Below are positions 52,328 through 59,953 of a stretch of 64,000 nucleotides of DNA, one piece after another. Each line of letters begins with the position of its first letter. The stretch's first letter is position 1. The translations under genes and the position numbers were made by a program. The stretch comes from Epilithonimonas hungarica (GTDB taxonomy: Bacteria > Bacteroidota > Bacteroidia > Flavobacteriales > Weeksellaceae): positions 434,001 to 498,000 of the forward strand of contig NZ_FNBH01000001.1 in NCBI RefSeq assembly GCF_900102265.1, read 5' to 3'. The notes beneath the pieces were generated by a model. It worked only from the letters and a program-made list of their open reading frames with translations. It was not told the DNA's origin and ran no database searches.

Positions 52328-53092
52328 ATGACAACCCTTCTCTACGACGGAACTTTCGACGGACTTTTCACTGCGATATTCGAAGTGTTTGAATATCGTT
52401 ACAAAGATGTGGAAATCAGAAACAGAGAAAATTTCCAACAGGAAAATATGTTTGCGGAGATTCACGAAGTTGTTACCCAGCAGGAAAAATCGGAAAGAGT
52501 TCTCAATAAATTAGAACAAAACATTGGCAAATCAGGAATCAATCAATTAATCAAAGTCTATCTTTCCGAAGATTCAGAATTAGAACAACTCATTTTTTCT
52601 GCGGTAAAACAATCTATCAAATATCCAAACGACAATATTCTCCAAAATTTCGCCAACGATGACATTCTGAAAATCTCAAAAATCTGCAAATCCGTTAGTC
52701 GAGAAAGACACAGAATGACAGCTTTTGTCAGGTTCGAGAAAATGCAGGACGACATTTATTTTGCGAAGATTGACCCAGATTTCAATGTGTTGCCATTGAT
52801 TCGGAAACATTTCAAAGATAGATACGCTGACCAAAAATGGATGATTTATGACCTGCGAAGACATTACGGATTGTTCTACGATTTGGAAAACTGCGACTTT
52901 TTTTATCCCGATGAAAAACTGAATCTCAATCAATACCAAGAAAAACTCCACGACGAAGAGAAGAAATATCAAACGCTTTGGCAAAGCTATTTTACGAAAA
53001 CCAACATCAAGGAACGGAAAAATACAAAGCTCCACATCCAGCACGTTCCAAAACGTTATTGGAAATATCTGACCGAGAAATACAATTCTTAA
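52328..53092 (+). CDS. TIGR03915 family putative DNA repair protein
   Basis: 254 residues. TTLLYDGTFDGLFTAIFEVFEYRYKDVEI is the conserved start of this family, and the C-terminal half (about 85-245: SRERHRMTAFVRFEKMQDDIYFAKIDPDFNVLPLI, KHFKDRYADQKWMIYDLRRHYGLFYD) is the DUF4130 region. Members normally sit next to the radical SAM DNA-repair protein and are sometimes fused to uracil-DNA glycosylase; a joint role in repairing or modifying bases is inferred in the literature. Here it has been separated from its partner by the S41/AraC pair. No UDG domain is attached. Confidence 0.9.
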   Translation: MTTLLYDGTFDGLFTAIFEVFEYRYKDVEIRNRENFQQENMFAEIHEVVTQQEKSERVLNKLEQNIGKSGINQLIKVYLSEDSELEQLIFSAVKQSIKYPNDNILQNFANDDILKISKICKSVSRERHRMTAFVRFEKMQDDIYFAKIDPDFNVLPLIRKHFKDRYADQKWMIYDLRRHYGLFYDLENCDFFYPDEKLNLNQYQEKLHDEEKKYQTLWQSYFTKTNIKERKNTKLHIQHVPKRYWKYLTEKYNS

Positions 53093-53124
53093 CTTACATC
53101 AATGTGAGAGAAATCTGACCAGCC

Positions 53125-53132
53125 TAAATTTG
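53125..53132 (+). promoter_or_regulatory. -7 element (TAAATTTG) of the YceI gene
   Basis: TAAATTTG matches the consensus and lies 30 bases before the YceI ATG. The gene is likely transcribed independently of the upstream repair gene. Confidence 0.6.
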
Positions 53133-53162
53133 CATCATAATTAACAACAAAATATTAAAATT

Positions 53163-53672
53163 ATGGCAACTAAATGGTTATTAGATCCAACTCATAGCGA
53201 AATCACTTTCAAAGTAAAACACTTGATGATTTCCAACGTAAAAGGAGAATTCACGACTTTCAACGCAGAGATCGATGCAGAAGACGATACATTCGCAAAC
53301 GCAAAAGTTTCAGCCTTCGTAGATACAGATTCTATCTTCACCAACAACACGGACAGAGATAATCACCTAAAATCAGCCGATTTCTTCAACGCAGAAGCGA
53401 ACCCGAAAATCACTTTTGAAGCAACAACTTTGAATGGCGATGTGACTGGAAACCTTACTATTAACGGCGTTACAAAACCAGTGACTTTGGATGTAGACTT
53501 CGGAGGAATCAATTCGGACCCTTGGGGAAATACCAAAGCAGGTTTCTCTTTCGAAGGGAAGATCAAAAGAAGCGACTTCGGTTTAACTTGGAACGCAGCT
53601 TTGGAAACAGGCGGTGTAATGGTAAGCGAAGAAGTAAAAATTGCAGGCGAATTGCAGTTTGTAAAACAATAA
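53163..53672 (+). CDS. YceI family polyisoprenoid-binding-like protein
   Basis: 169 residues, lipocalin-like fold. KWLLDPTHSEITFKVKHLMISNVKGEFTTF is the hallmark first hairpin, followed by ADFFNAEANPKITFEATTL and KITFE/DFGLTWNAALETGGVMVSEEVKIAGELQF. No signal peptide, so this is a cytosolic YceI variant, unlike the periplasmic E. coli form. YceI proteins bind long isoprenoid chains; the physiological role is unclear. It has its own promoter and a strong terminator and looks highly expressed. Confidence 0.95.
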   Translation: MATKWLLDPTHSEITFKVKHLMISNVKGEFTTFNAEIDAEDDTFANAKVSAFVDTDSIFTNNTDRDNHLKSADFFNAEANPKITFEATTLNGDVTGNLTINGVTKPVTLDVDFGGINSDPWGNTKAGFSFEGKIKRSDFGLTWNAALETGGVMVSEEVKIAGELQFVKQ

Positions 53673-53702
53673 AAGGGTACAATAGTATTTATAGTTTGAG
53701 TT

Positions 53703-53744
53703 TTTAAAGTATAAACAGAGTTCGCTTTGTTTATACTTTTTTTG
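53703..53744. terminator. terminator of the YceI gene
   Basis: Perfect 11-bp stem AAAGTATAAAC/GTTTATACTTT with a T7 tail. Confidence 0.88.
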
Positions 53745-53760
53745 ATTTTGAGAATAATTA

Positions 53761-53880
53761 TTTGGGCAGCTTGATCCGCCTTCCGCTCCCAAACCTAACG
53801 AAGTGGTTCGACGAAGTCAATCTTTTCACTCCACTTCGTTGCGTAAAAAGAATTTCCGCTCAAGTCGGGATGCAAATTCA
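53761..53880. repeat. REP-like palindromic intergenic repeat, copy C
   Basis: Starts GGGCAGCTTGATCCGCCTTC, carries a perfect 10-bp stem AACGAAGTGG (53797-53806) with CCACTTCGTT (53831-53840), and ends AATTTCCGCTCAAGTCGGGA. The layout (GGGC head, hairpin, TTTCCGCT tail) is that of copy A, although the hairpin sequence differs. Confidence 0.6.
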
Positions 53881-53976
53881 GCATAAAACAACATTTGCCA
53901 AAAAATCGAAGATTTCAAAAACTTAAGTGTTCTTAAGTGACTTTTGTGGGTTAAAAAAATCAACTTAAGTGTAAAA

Positions 53977-54016
53977 AAATTAGCTCAATCAGCCAAATCT
54001 GCAAGAAACAAAACTC
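53977..54016. repeat. short AATCnGC-type repeat
   Basis: AATCAGCCAAATCTGCAAGA followed by AACAAAA. Related copies lie near 11967 and 54957. It lies within the longest open frame of the dioxygenase gene, which is one reason to prefer the downstream start at 54058. Confidence 0.6.
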
Positions 54017-54057
54017 AACCAAAATACTTTTTACATTATACATTAATACATTTTACG

Positions 54058-54885
54058 ATGAACCTCAACGACCTTTCAAAAATATCTGACAATTTCCGAA
54101 CCACAGAAAAAATGCCGGTTCTGTTTTTAGGACACGGTTCTCCGATGAATGCTATCGAAGAGAATGTTTTCGTTCAGGGATTCAGAAATATTAGCAAAGA
54201 AATCCCAAAACCAAATGCTATTATTTGTATTTCTGCGCATTGGTTTACCAAAGGAACTTTTGTAACAGCGATGGATATGCCGAAAACCATTCACGATTTT
54301 TACGGTTTTCCAAAAGAATTGTTCGATGTTCAATATCCCGCAAAAGGAAGTCCCGAATTGGCTAAAGAAACTGCGGAACTACTCGCTCCGGTTTTGGTGG
54401 AAGAAGACCATAATTGGGGATTGGACCACGGCGCTTGGTCGGTTCTCAGACATCTTTATCCGAATGCGGATATTCCGGTTATTCAGTTGAGTATTGACTA
54501 TACAAAACCGCCTCAATACCATTTTGATTTAGCGAAAAAATTATCCAAACTTCGCGAAAAAGGAATTCTGATTATCGGAAGTGGAAATATTGTTCATAAT
54601 CTCCGATTGATTGACTGGAAAAATATTGATACCGTTGGAGCAGGCTGGGATTGGGCAATAGAAGCCAGAGAAAAAACTAATAATTGGCTTTTGGACGGCG
54701 ATTTTCAGAAACTCATCGATTATCAAAAACAAGGTTCGTTTCTCCAACAAGCTGTTCCGACACCTGACCATTTTCTGCCAATGATTTATAATCTCGGACT
54801 GAAAGAAAAATCAGAAGAATTATCATTATTCAATGACTCGTTGATTGGCGGTTCTTTGAGTATGACATCGATAAGGATTGGGTAA
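54058..54885 (+). CDS. ygiD: 4,5-DOPA-type extradiol dioxygenase
   Basis: 275 residues, LigB superfamily. PVLFLGHGSPMNAIE and ICISAHWFTKGTFVT carry the zinc/iron-binding histidines. NWGLDHGAWSVLRHLYP holds the active-site DHG motif, and LIIGSGNIVHNLRLIDW the catalytic histidine. It matches YgiD/DODA proteins (about 260-275 residues) that open catechol rings such as DOPA; the natural substrate in bacteria is uncertain. The frame continues upstream to 53944, but that extra stretch is repeat-like spacer with no family similarity, so the ATG at 54058 is chosen. Confidence 0.93.
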   Translation: MNLNDLSKISDNFRTTEKMPVLFLGHGSPMNAIEENVFVQGFRNISKEIPKPNAIICISAHWFTKGTFVTAMDMPKTIHDFYGFPKELFDVQYPAKGSPELAKETAELLAPVLVEEDHNWGLDHGAWSVLRHLYPNADIPVIQLSIDYTKPPQYHFDLAKKLSKLREKGILIIGSGNIVHNLRLIDWKNIDTVGAGWDWAIEAREKTNNWLLDGDFQKLIDYQKQGSFLQQAVPTPDHFLPMIYNLGLKEKSEELSLFNDSLIGGSLSMTSIRIG

Positions 54886-55083
54886 AAGTAGATAATATTA
54901 TACCAATAATCAGATGTTATACTTTTTTTAATTTTCTAGCAGATAAAGCAAATCGTGCTGATTTATAATGACATATCATCTGCTGAATCTGCAAAATCAG
55001 CGAGAAATAATATTCTAATACAAATTATCACAGGCTCTAAATAAGTTTATTTTTATAACTAAAAAATTAGTAATATTGTTTTG
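54886..55083. other. intergenic region with a short AATCnGC-type repeat
   Basis: No gene. Bases about 54957-55012 (CATCTGCTGAATCTGCAAAA, then TCAGCGAGAAATAATA) repeat the element seen at 11967 and 53977. No clear TAnnTTTG promoter was found before the next gene. Confidence 0.55.
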
Positions 55084-56259
55084 ATGAAAAGAATATTACT
55101 TTTTTGCTTTTATTTTAGTTTTGTTTGTTGTTGCTTTTCTCAGATTATCTTAGGAAAAATCCAGACTGAAACAGGGAATATGATTTCGAACGTCAATGTC
55201 TATCTCGACGGAACCAAAATCTCAACTGTTTCTACCTATGACGGAAGTTTTCAATTGGATGTTCAAGGACAGAAAAGCGGAAATCTGATTTTTCAGAAAG
55301 ATAATTATGAAACGAGTATTTTTCCACTCAATCAAGCCATTGGAAAATCGGTCAAAGTAATTATCAATCCTGTTAAAGGGATAGAAGAAGTCGTAATCAT
55401 TCCTTACACAGACAAGGCTTACAAAGATTTTATCAATTATTTTCTGGATAAATTTCTTGGGTTTGATAGAGAAGGTGTTGCGATTAAGAATCAACGGACT
55501 CTCAAATTTTCCTATGATAAAAAGAATCAATTTCTGAAAGTGAAAGCACCACAGACTTTGATTATTGAAAATAAAAACCTGGGTTATACACTTCAGTATA
55601 ATCTTATCAGTTTTGAAGCAGATTTTAAAAAGAAAACAACAACTTATCTTGGAACTTCATTCTTCAAAGAAAATAATAGTAAGAAAAATACCATTCTGAA
55701 TCGGATGAATGCGTACAAAGGCAGTCTGATGCATTTCCTGCGAAGTCTTTATAATAACGAATTGGAGAATGAAGGCTTTATCGTGAATCACGCCCGTAGA
55801 ATCAAAAATCCATCATATCCAACAGAAGCTGAACTGCAAAAACTGCTAAACCATTTCGAAATTGTGAAAGCTCAGAGAATTTCAAATGTTCCATGGACGG
55901 ATGAGTTGGAGGCTATTTCTCAAAAGAAAAGTAGAAATCCCGAGTTTGTAATGGCGATTCTAAAAACAAAAATGAAAGAATCTGATTTTACAAAACGAAA
56001 AGATGGAAGATTGCTTTTAAATTTCGAAGATTTGCTGATGGTTAATTATCAAAAGTATTTTTATGAAATCAAAAAAGGCGAGTTTGTGAAAGCCACCACA
56101 TTCTCCACCCAATCTTCGATTGTTCATCCGGAAGCTTTGGAGTTTGAAGTCTTTCCTGAGGGTAATACTTCTGAACCGGATTTGCTGATTTTGGAAGAGC
56201 ATTTTTCTAATCAGAATGTTTCGAAAATGTTGCCTTTGGATTATCAGATTGGGGATTAA
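55084..56259 (+). CDS. carboxypeptidase-regulatory-like domain outer-membrane-associated protein
   Basis: About 391 residues. Signal peptide MKRILLFCFYFSFVCCCFSQ. Residues about 20-95 form a CarboxypepD_reg-like sandwich (IILGKIQTETGNMISNVNVYLDGTK, VSTYDGSFQLDV). The rest (FLDKFLGFDREGVAIKNQRTLKFSYDKKNQFLKVKAPQTLIIENKNLGYTLQYNLISFEADF) is the conserved carboxypeptidase-like/DUF5686-adjacent layout found in many flavobacterial envelope proteins, without a TonB barrel. Function unknown; probably periplasmic. A TTG precedes the ATG. Its stop codon abuts the stop of the convergent GNAT gene with no base between. Confidence 0.82.
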   Translation: MKRILLFCFYFSFVCCCFSQIILGKIQTETGNMISNVNVYLDGTKISTVSTYDGSFQLDVQGQKSGNLIFQKDNYETSIFPLNQAIGKSVKVIINPVKGIEEVVIIPYTDKAYKDFINYFLDKFLGFDREGVAIKNQRTLKFSYDKKNQFLKVKAPQTLIIENKNLGYTLQYNLISFEADFKKKTTTYLGTSFFKENNSKKNTILNRMNAYKGSLMHFLRSLYNNELENEGFIVNHARRIKNPSYPTEAELQKLLNHFEIVKAQRISNVPWTDELEAISQKKSRNPEFVMAILKTKMKESDFTKRKDGRLLLNFEDLLMVNYQKYFYEIKKGEFVKATTFSTQSSIVHPEALEFEVFPEGNTSEPDLLILEEHFSNQNVSKMLPLDYQIGD

Positions 56260-56706
56260 TTATAATTCTTTTTCAAAACAAACGCTGTTATCAATTCCAA
56301 TATATTGCCCATAATTTGGAATGACTGTGTAACCACATTTGTTGTAAAGAGCAACAGCTTCGGTTTGTCGTTTTCCAGTTTCTAAAACTGTTTTTTCGTA
56401 ACCCAATTCTTTTGCCCAAGTTTCTAATTCATTTAAAATTTTAGAAGCCAGACCTTTCCCCCGTTTTTCGGGAAGCGTAAACATTCTTTTCACTTCCATC
56501 GATTTCGAGTCCAATTCTTTTATCGCTCCACAAGCAACCGCTTCGTCATTATCAAAAATCACTATGCAGTTTTTCAGCAAATCGATTTTGTTGTATTGAT
56601 TATAGAAAGCGTGTTCTTCACCGTCCATCACAGCAAGATATGCGTCTAGTTGTTTTACTAATTTTTGAAAGTCTGGATTTTCAGAAGTTGTTCTGAGGGT
56701 TTTCAT
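56260..56706 (-). CDS. GNAT family N-acetyltransferase
   Basis: 148 residues. VFDNDEAVACGAIKELDSKSMEVKRMFTLPEKRGKGLASKILNELETWAKELGY shows motif A (RGKGLA) for acetyl-CoA binding; KTVLETGKRQTEAVALYNKCGYTVI is motif B. A cytosolic acetyltransferase of unknown substrate. It is the last gene of the hutH operon, 9 bases after the DUF2059 gene. Its stop abuts that of the convergent envelope protein, so neither gene has room for its own terminator. Confidence 0.92.
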   Translation of the reverse strand: MKTLRTTSENPDFQKLVKQLDAYLAVMDGEEHAFYNQYNKIDLLKNCIVIFDNDEAVACGAIKELDSKSMEVKRMFTLPEKRGKGLASKILNELETWAKELGYEKTVLETGKRQTEAVALYNKCGYTVIPNYGQYIGIDNSVCFEKEL

Positions 56707-56715
56707 TTAAGCATT

Positions 56716-57192
56716 TTATTTTTGAATCATTGGTGCTGGTGGATTGGATTGAGGTGGTGGCGGAGATTGTAAATATCCCATTTTTTCTAAATCGCTATTA
56801 ATTATATTAGTGACTTTCGTGGCCCAATTACTAGAAGATGTTTGAATTTGAGTCATAATAATTGGAGCATTTTGAATAACTTTTTTTCCTAAATCCGATT
56901 TGTAGAAAACAAGCAATTGGTCAATTTCTTTTTCAGTTAATTTACTTCCATAAATATCAGCAACTTCGTTTATTAGTTCGTCAATATTGATTTTGGGTTC
57001 AATAGATTTCCAAGCAGAATCGGGGATGTTCTCATACTTTTTTCTATATCTGGAAATTAGCTCGGCTTCAACTTTTTTTGAAAGTGTAAAGATCCCGCTT
57101 AAAGAAATTAATTCTTTTACTTTCTCTTGTTTATTTTGAGAATAAGAGAAAACAAAATTGAAAAGGATAACTAGAAGTATTATTTTTTTCAT
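56716..57192 (-). CDS. DUF2059 domain-containing protein
   Basis: 158 residues. Signal peptide MKKIILLVILFNFVFSYSQ, then a helical domain: VKELISLSGIFTLSKKVEAELISRYRKK, INELINEVADIYGSKLTEKEIDQLLVFYKSDLGKKVIQNAP, the YxS..G.K pattern of DUF2059. It ends in a proline-rich tail (SPPPPQSNPPAPMIQK). Periplasmic, function unknown. It lies 10 bases after hutH and 9 before the GNAT gene, so it is part of that operon. Confidence 0.9.
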   Translation of the reverse strand: MKKIILLVILFNFVFSYSQNKQEKVKELISLSGIFTLSKKVEAELISRYRKKYENIPDSAWKSIEPKINIDELINEVADIYGSKLTEKEIDQLLVFYKSDLGKKVIQNAPIIMTQIQTSSSNWATKVTNIINSDLEKMGYLQSPPPPQSNPPAPMIQK

Positions 57193-57202
57193 TTTTTAAA
57201 TT

Positions 57203-58690
57203 TTAATTTACAACCAATTTTTTCTCTCTAATCAACTCCGCTATTTTCAAAATATCTTCCCCAATTAACCGGTCGTTTTCTAGTTTTGGAACAACGGAAC
57301 GAATTAATTCATAGTTTTTCTCAACAATTTTGGAACATTTTGCAGGTCTTCGGAATTCCAGACCTTGTGCGGCGAACATTAATTCGATTGCTAAAATATT
57401 CTCAAGATTACCTAAAATCTGATTAAACTTTCTCCCAGAAATACTCCCCATGGAAACGTGGTCTTCCTGACCTAAACTTGTCGGTATAGAATCTGCCGAA
57501 GCTGGGAAACAAAGCGTTTTGTTCTCTGTAACCAAAGCTGCGCTTGTATATTGAGGAATCATAAATCCGGAATTAAGACCTGAGCTTTCTACTAATAATT
57601 TCGGTAAACCATATTTTCCTTCTAGTAAAAGGTAGCTTCTTCGGTCAGAGATATTTCCTAATTCCGCGGCAGCCAATGCACAATAATCCAAAGGTAAAGC
57701 CATCAGTTGTCCATGGAAATTCCCCCCGGAAATCGATTCTTCTGCGCTTAAAACAATAGGATTGTCGGTTACAGAATTCAGTTCTGTTTCTGCCATTTGT
57801 TTTAGATGTTCAAAGGCATTTCTACTTGCACCATGAACCTGGGGAACGCATCTCATAGAATAGGGATCCTGAACTCTGTCACAGAATTCGTGAGATTTTA
57901 AGTTGTCAGAATTCTTTAGAAAATTTCGCATTCTTTCTGCCACTTTTTGGCTTCCGTCAAACGGACGAATCTCATGCAATTCTTTTTTGAACGGACTTGC
58001 AGAACCGCGATAGGCTTCAAGACTCATTGCTGCGGTCAAATCTGCCAAATCCAAAAGGTATTCGAATTTTGCAAGACCGGTAATAGCGTGAGCGAGAATA
58101 AACTGCGTTCCGTTGATCAATCCCAAACCTTCTTTCGGACCTAATTTCAGTGGTTGAAGTTTATGTTTCTTTAGAACTTTTGAAGCCTCAACCGTTTTAT
58201 CATTTTCCCAAACCTGACCTAGTCCCAAAAGAGGTAAAACCAAATGTGCCAAAGGCGCCAAATCACCGGAAGCGCCAACTGAGCCTTGTTCTGGGACAAC
58301 AGGAATAATGTCCAATTCCAACATCAGGATCAATCGCTCGATAACATCCAAAGAAACACCCGAAAATCCTTTCGACAAAGCGTGGACTTTGGAAATCATC
58401 ATGATTCTGGAAATATTCTTGTCAATCGGTTTTCCAACACCGACAGCGTGTGAGATAATCAAATTATGCTGAAGTTGCGCCGTTTCCGATTCTGAAATTT
58501 TTGTATCGCAAAGAGGTCCAAATCCTGTGTTGATCCCATAAACAGTTCTGTCAGACGCTACAATTTTCTGAACATTCTGTTGCGATTTTATAATTTGGTC
58601 TTTTGATTTTTTATTAAGTTTAGCTTTAGACGGATTGTTTAAAATCTCTAAAACATCCTTATATCCAAGCTGGTCGATTCCGTAAATCAT
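57203..58690 (-). CDS. hutH: histidine ammonia-lyase
   Basis: About 495 residues. Removes ammonia from histidine to give urocanate, the first step of histidine degradation. The MIO cofactor triad A-S-G is in EQGSVGASGDLAPLAHL; YGINTGFGPLCD (with the conserved Tyr), FILAHAITGLAKF, QDPYSMRCVPQVHGASR and QEDHVSMGSISGRK are family signatures. The other hut genes (hutU, hutI, hutG) are not nearby; instead it is followed closely by DUF2059 and GNAT genes. Two adjacent ATGs (58693 and 58690) are possible starts. Tyrosine ammonia-lyase activity cannot be excluded by sequence alone. Confidence 0.93.
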   Translation of the reverse strand: MIYGIDQLGYKDVLEILNNPSKAKLNKKSKDQIIKSQQNVQKIVASDRTVYGINTGFGPLCDTKISESETAQLQHNLIISHAVGVGKPIDKNISRIMMISKVHALSKGFSGVSLDVIERLILMLELDIIPVVPEQGSVGASGDLAPLAHLVLPLLGLGQVWENDKTVEASKVLKKHKLQPLKLGPKEGLGLINGTQFILAHAITGLAKFEYLLDLADLTAAMSLEAYRGSASPFKKELHEIRPFDGSQKVAERMRNFLKNSDNLKSHEFCDRVQDPYSMRCVPQVHGASRNAFEHLKQMAETELNSVTDNPIVLSAEESISGGNFHGQLMALPLDYCALAAAELGNISDRRSYLLLEGKYGLPKLLVESSGLNSGFMIPQYTSAALVTENKTLCFPASADSIPTSLGQEDHVSMGSISGRKFNQILGNLENILAIELMFAAQGLEFRRPAKCSKIVEKNYELIRSVVPKLENDRLIGEDILKIAELIREKKLVVN

Positions 58691-58693
58691 CAC

Positions 58694-59004
58694 TGAAAAA
58701 ATTTTGCCTAAAAATACACTTTTCGGGAGGAATATTCGGAATGAATTATAATCACATTTTGAAATAAATTAATCCTTCTGAAATTAATCTTTCTTTGGTT
58801 GATGTTTTTTAGAAAAAGTTTATCAGTGGCTTTCAATAGAGTGTCAAATCCCTTAAGTAGGCAATCAAAGATGTTGAGTAGGGCAGTAGGGCGTTACAGG
58901 TGTTAAGTAGAGAATTACAAAGGTTGAGAGGATTGTTACAGAAAAATGAACGCCTAACAATAAGGAATGCTTGGGTTTATCAGAAAGTATTTTGAGTAAA
59001 GCGT
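58694..59004. other. intergenic region with degenerate 21-bp tandem repeat
   Basis: A 311-base gap without a gene. Its centre (58844-58941) is an imperfect tandem array; see the separate repeat entry. The flanks are plain AT-rich spacer, including the hutH upstream region. Confidence 0.6.
58844..58941. repeat. degenerate 21-bp tandem repeat
   Basis: Units of about 21 bases built on (T/A)CAAAG.TGTTGAGTAGGG: 58844-58864, 58865-58894 (with an extra 9 bases), 58895-58915, 58916-58936 and a partial TACAG. GTTRAGTAGRG is the best-kept core. No hairpin or open frame explains it. Confidence 0.6.
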
Positions 59005-59406
59005 TTAGTGATCAAACTGGTCATCATATTCTTTGAGCTGCAACGCACGTTCTTTCACTATTTCCAATTTCTTATTCTCGGCAATTACATAAAACATTGT
59101 TCCTTTTTTGATATCGAAATAATATTTATCGATCAATTTAAATTCCGAATTGCGGAAGAGAATCCAATTTCTCTGCGCTTCCACCAATTCCTTTTTTCCA
59201 TTTTTCGTCAGTTTTTGGCTTAATGAAATGTAGGATTTATTCAATTCTTTGTCCCAAGATTGTTGAGCGGAAATGATACAGCTTCTTTGTCCAGCTGTTG
59301 AATTGTCTTGGCCTAAACATTTTTCCAAAACCGGGTCTATTTTATTTTGAGCCAATGGAAAAATATTGATTGCCAATAAAAAAAGAATAACAATTGACTT
59401 TTTCAT
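59005..59406 (-). CDS. LprI-like (DUF1311) periplasmic protein
   Basis: About 133 residues. Signal peptide MKKSIVILFLLAINIFPLAQ. The mature part has KCLGQDNSTAGQRSCIISAQQSWDKELNKSYISLSQKL and LVEAQRNWILFRNSEFKLID, the four-helix DUF1311/LprI pattern with two cysteines (C..C) that can form a disulfide. Relatives include the lysozyme inhibitor LprI, so protection of the cell wall is possible but unproven. It is the last gene of an SGNH-DinB-LprI operon. The frame extends to 59430; the ATG at 59406 gives a clean signal peptide. Confidence 0.88.
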   Translation of the reverse strand: MKKSIVILFLLAINIFPLAQNKIDPVLEKCLGQDNSTAGQRSCIISAQQSWDKELNKSYISLSQKLTKNGKKELVEAQRNWILFRNSEFKLIDKYYFDIKKGTMFYVIAENKKLEIVKERALQLKEYDDQFDH

Positions 59407-59422
59407 AATTTTATTTTTAGAT

Positions 59423-59953
59423 TCAGTCAAATTTTAATTCTTTCGCCTGACGAATATGCGCCAAATGATGCTGACAATGCCAGCCGTAAATCAAGATATT
59501 TTCTCTGAGCGAAATTCTTTCTGATTGCTCGGGATGAATGAATTCTTTGTTCAAATCTTCTTCAGTCAAATTTTTCAAAAGATAAACCCATCTTGTATGC
59601 AATGCTTCCAAAAGCTGTAAAGAAACAACGGGTGAAAGATTGTTGTCCGGCAACTCTGCCCAAAGGCTCTCCTCATAAGGTTTGATGGTCGGAACATCTT
59701 CCGTCAATGCCAATTTGAATCTTACATAACTGTTGATATGGCTATCGGCACAATGATGAATAACCTGAGAGATTGTCCAACCTTCTGGTCTGTATCTCAA
59801 TTGTAGATCCGTTTCGCCGAGATTTTGAATTTCGATTTTTATAAGACCTGGAAAATTTTCGATTTCAGAAATGGCAGAACCAATGATTTCTTTTGTGATG
59901 GATTCCGGTTTTACAAATTTTCCGACCGGGTATTTTAATTGTTCTAAGTTCAT
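59423..59953 (-). CDS. DinB/YfiT family putative metal-dependent hydrolase
   Basis: 176 residues, four-helix bundle. LKYPVGKFVKPESITKEIIGSAISEIENFP is the YfiT-type start. The three metal-binding histidines of the DinB fold are in VIHHCADSHINSYVRFKLAL and NILIYGWHCQHHLAHIRQAK. This matches YfiT-like proteins, some of which are bacillithiol transferases; the thiol partner here is unknown. Its first base overlaps the stop of the SGNH hydrolase gene, and the LprI-like gene follows 16 bases later. Confidence 0.93.
   Translation of the reverse strand: MNLEQLKYPVGKFVKPESITKEIIGSAISEIENFPGLIKIEIQNLGETDLQLRYRPEGWTISQVIHHCADSHINSYVRFKLALTEDVPTIKPYEESLWAELPDNNLSPVVSLQLLEALHTRWVYLLKNLTEEDLNKEFIHPEQSERISLRENILIYGWHCQHHLAHIRQAKELKFD

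Noticed and set aside
53944-54057. An N-terminal extension of the DOPA dioxygenase.
   Set aside because: It translates an intergenic repeat; family members begin at MNLNDL-like positions.
58844-58941. CRISPR array.
   Set aside because: Units are about 21 bases and degenerate, with no conserved repeats separated by unique spacers, and there are no cas genes.
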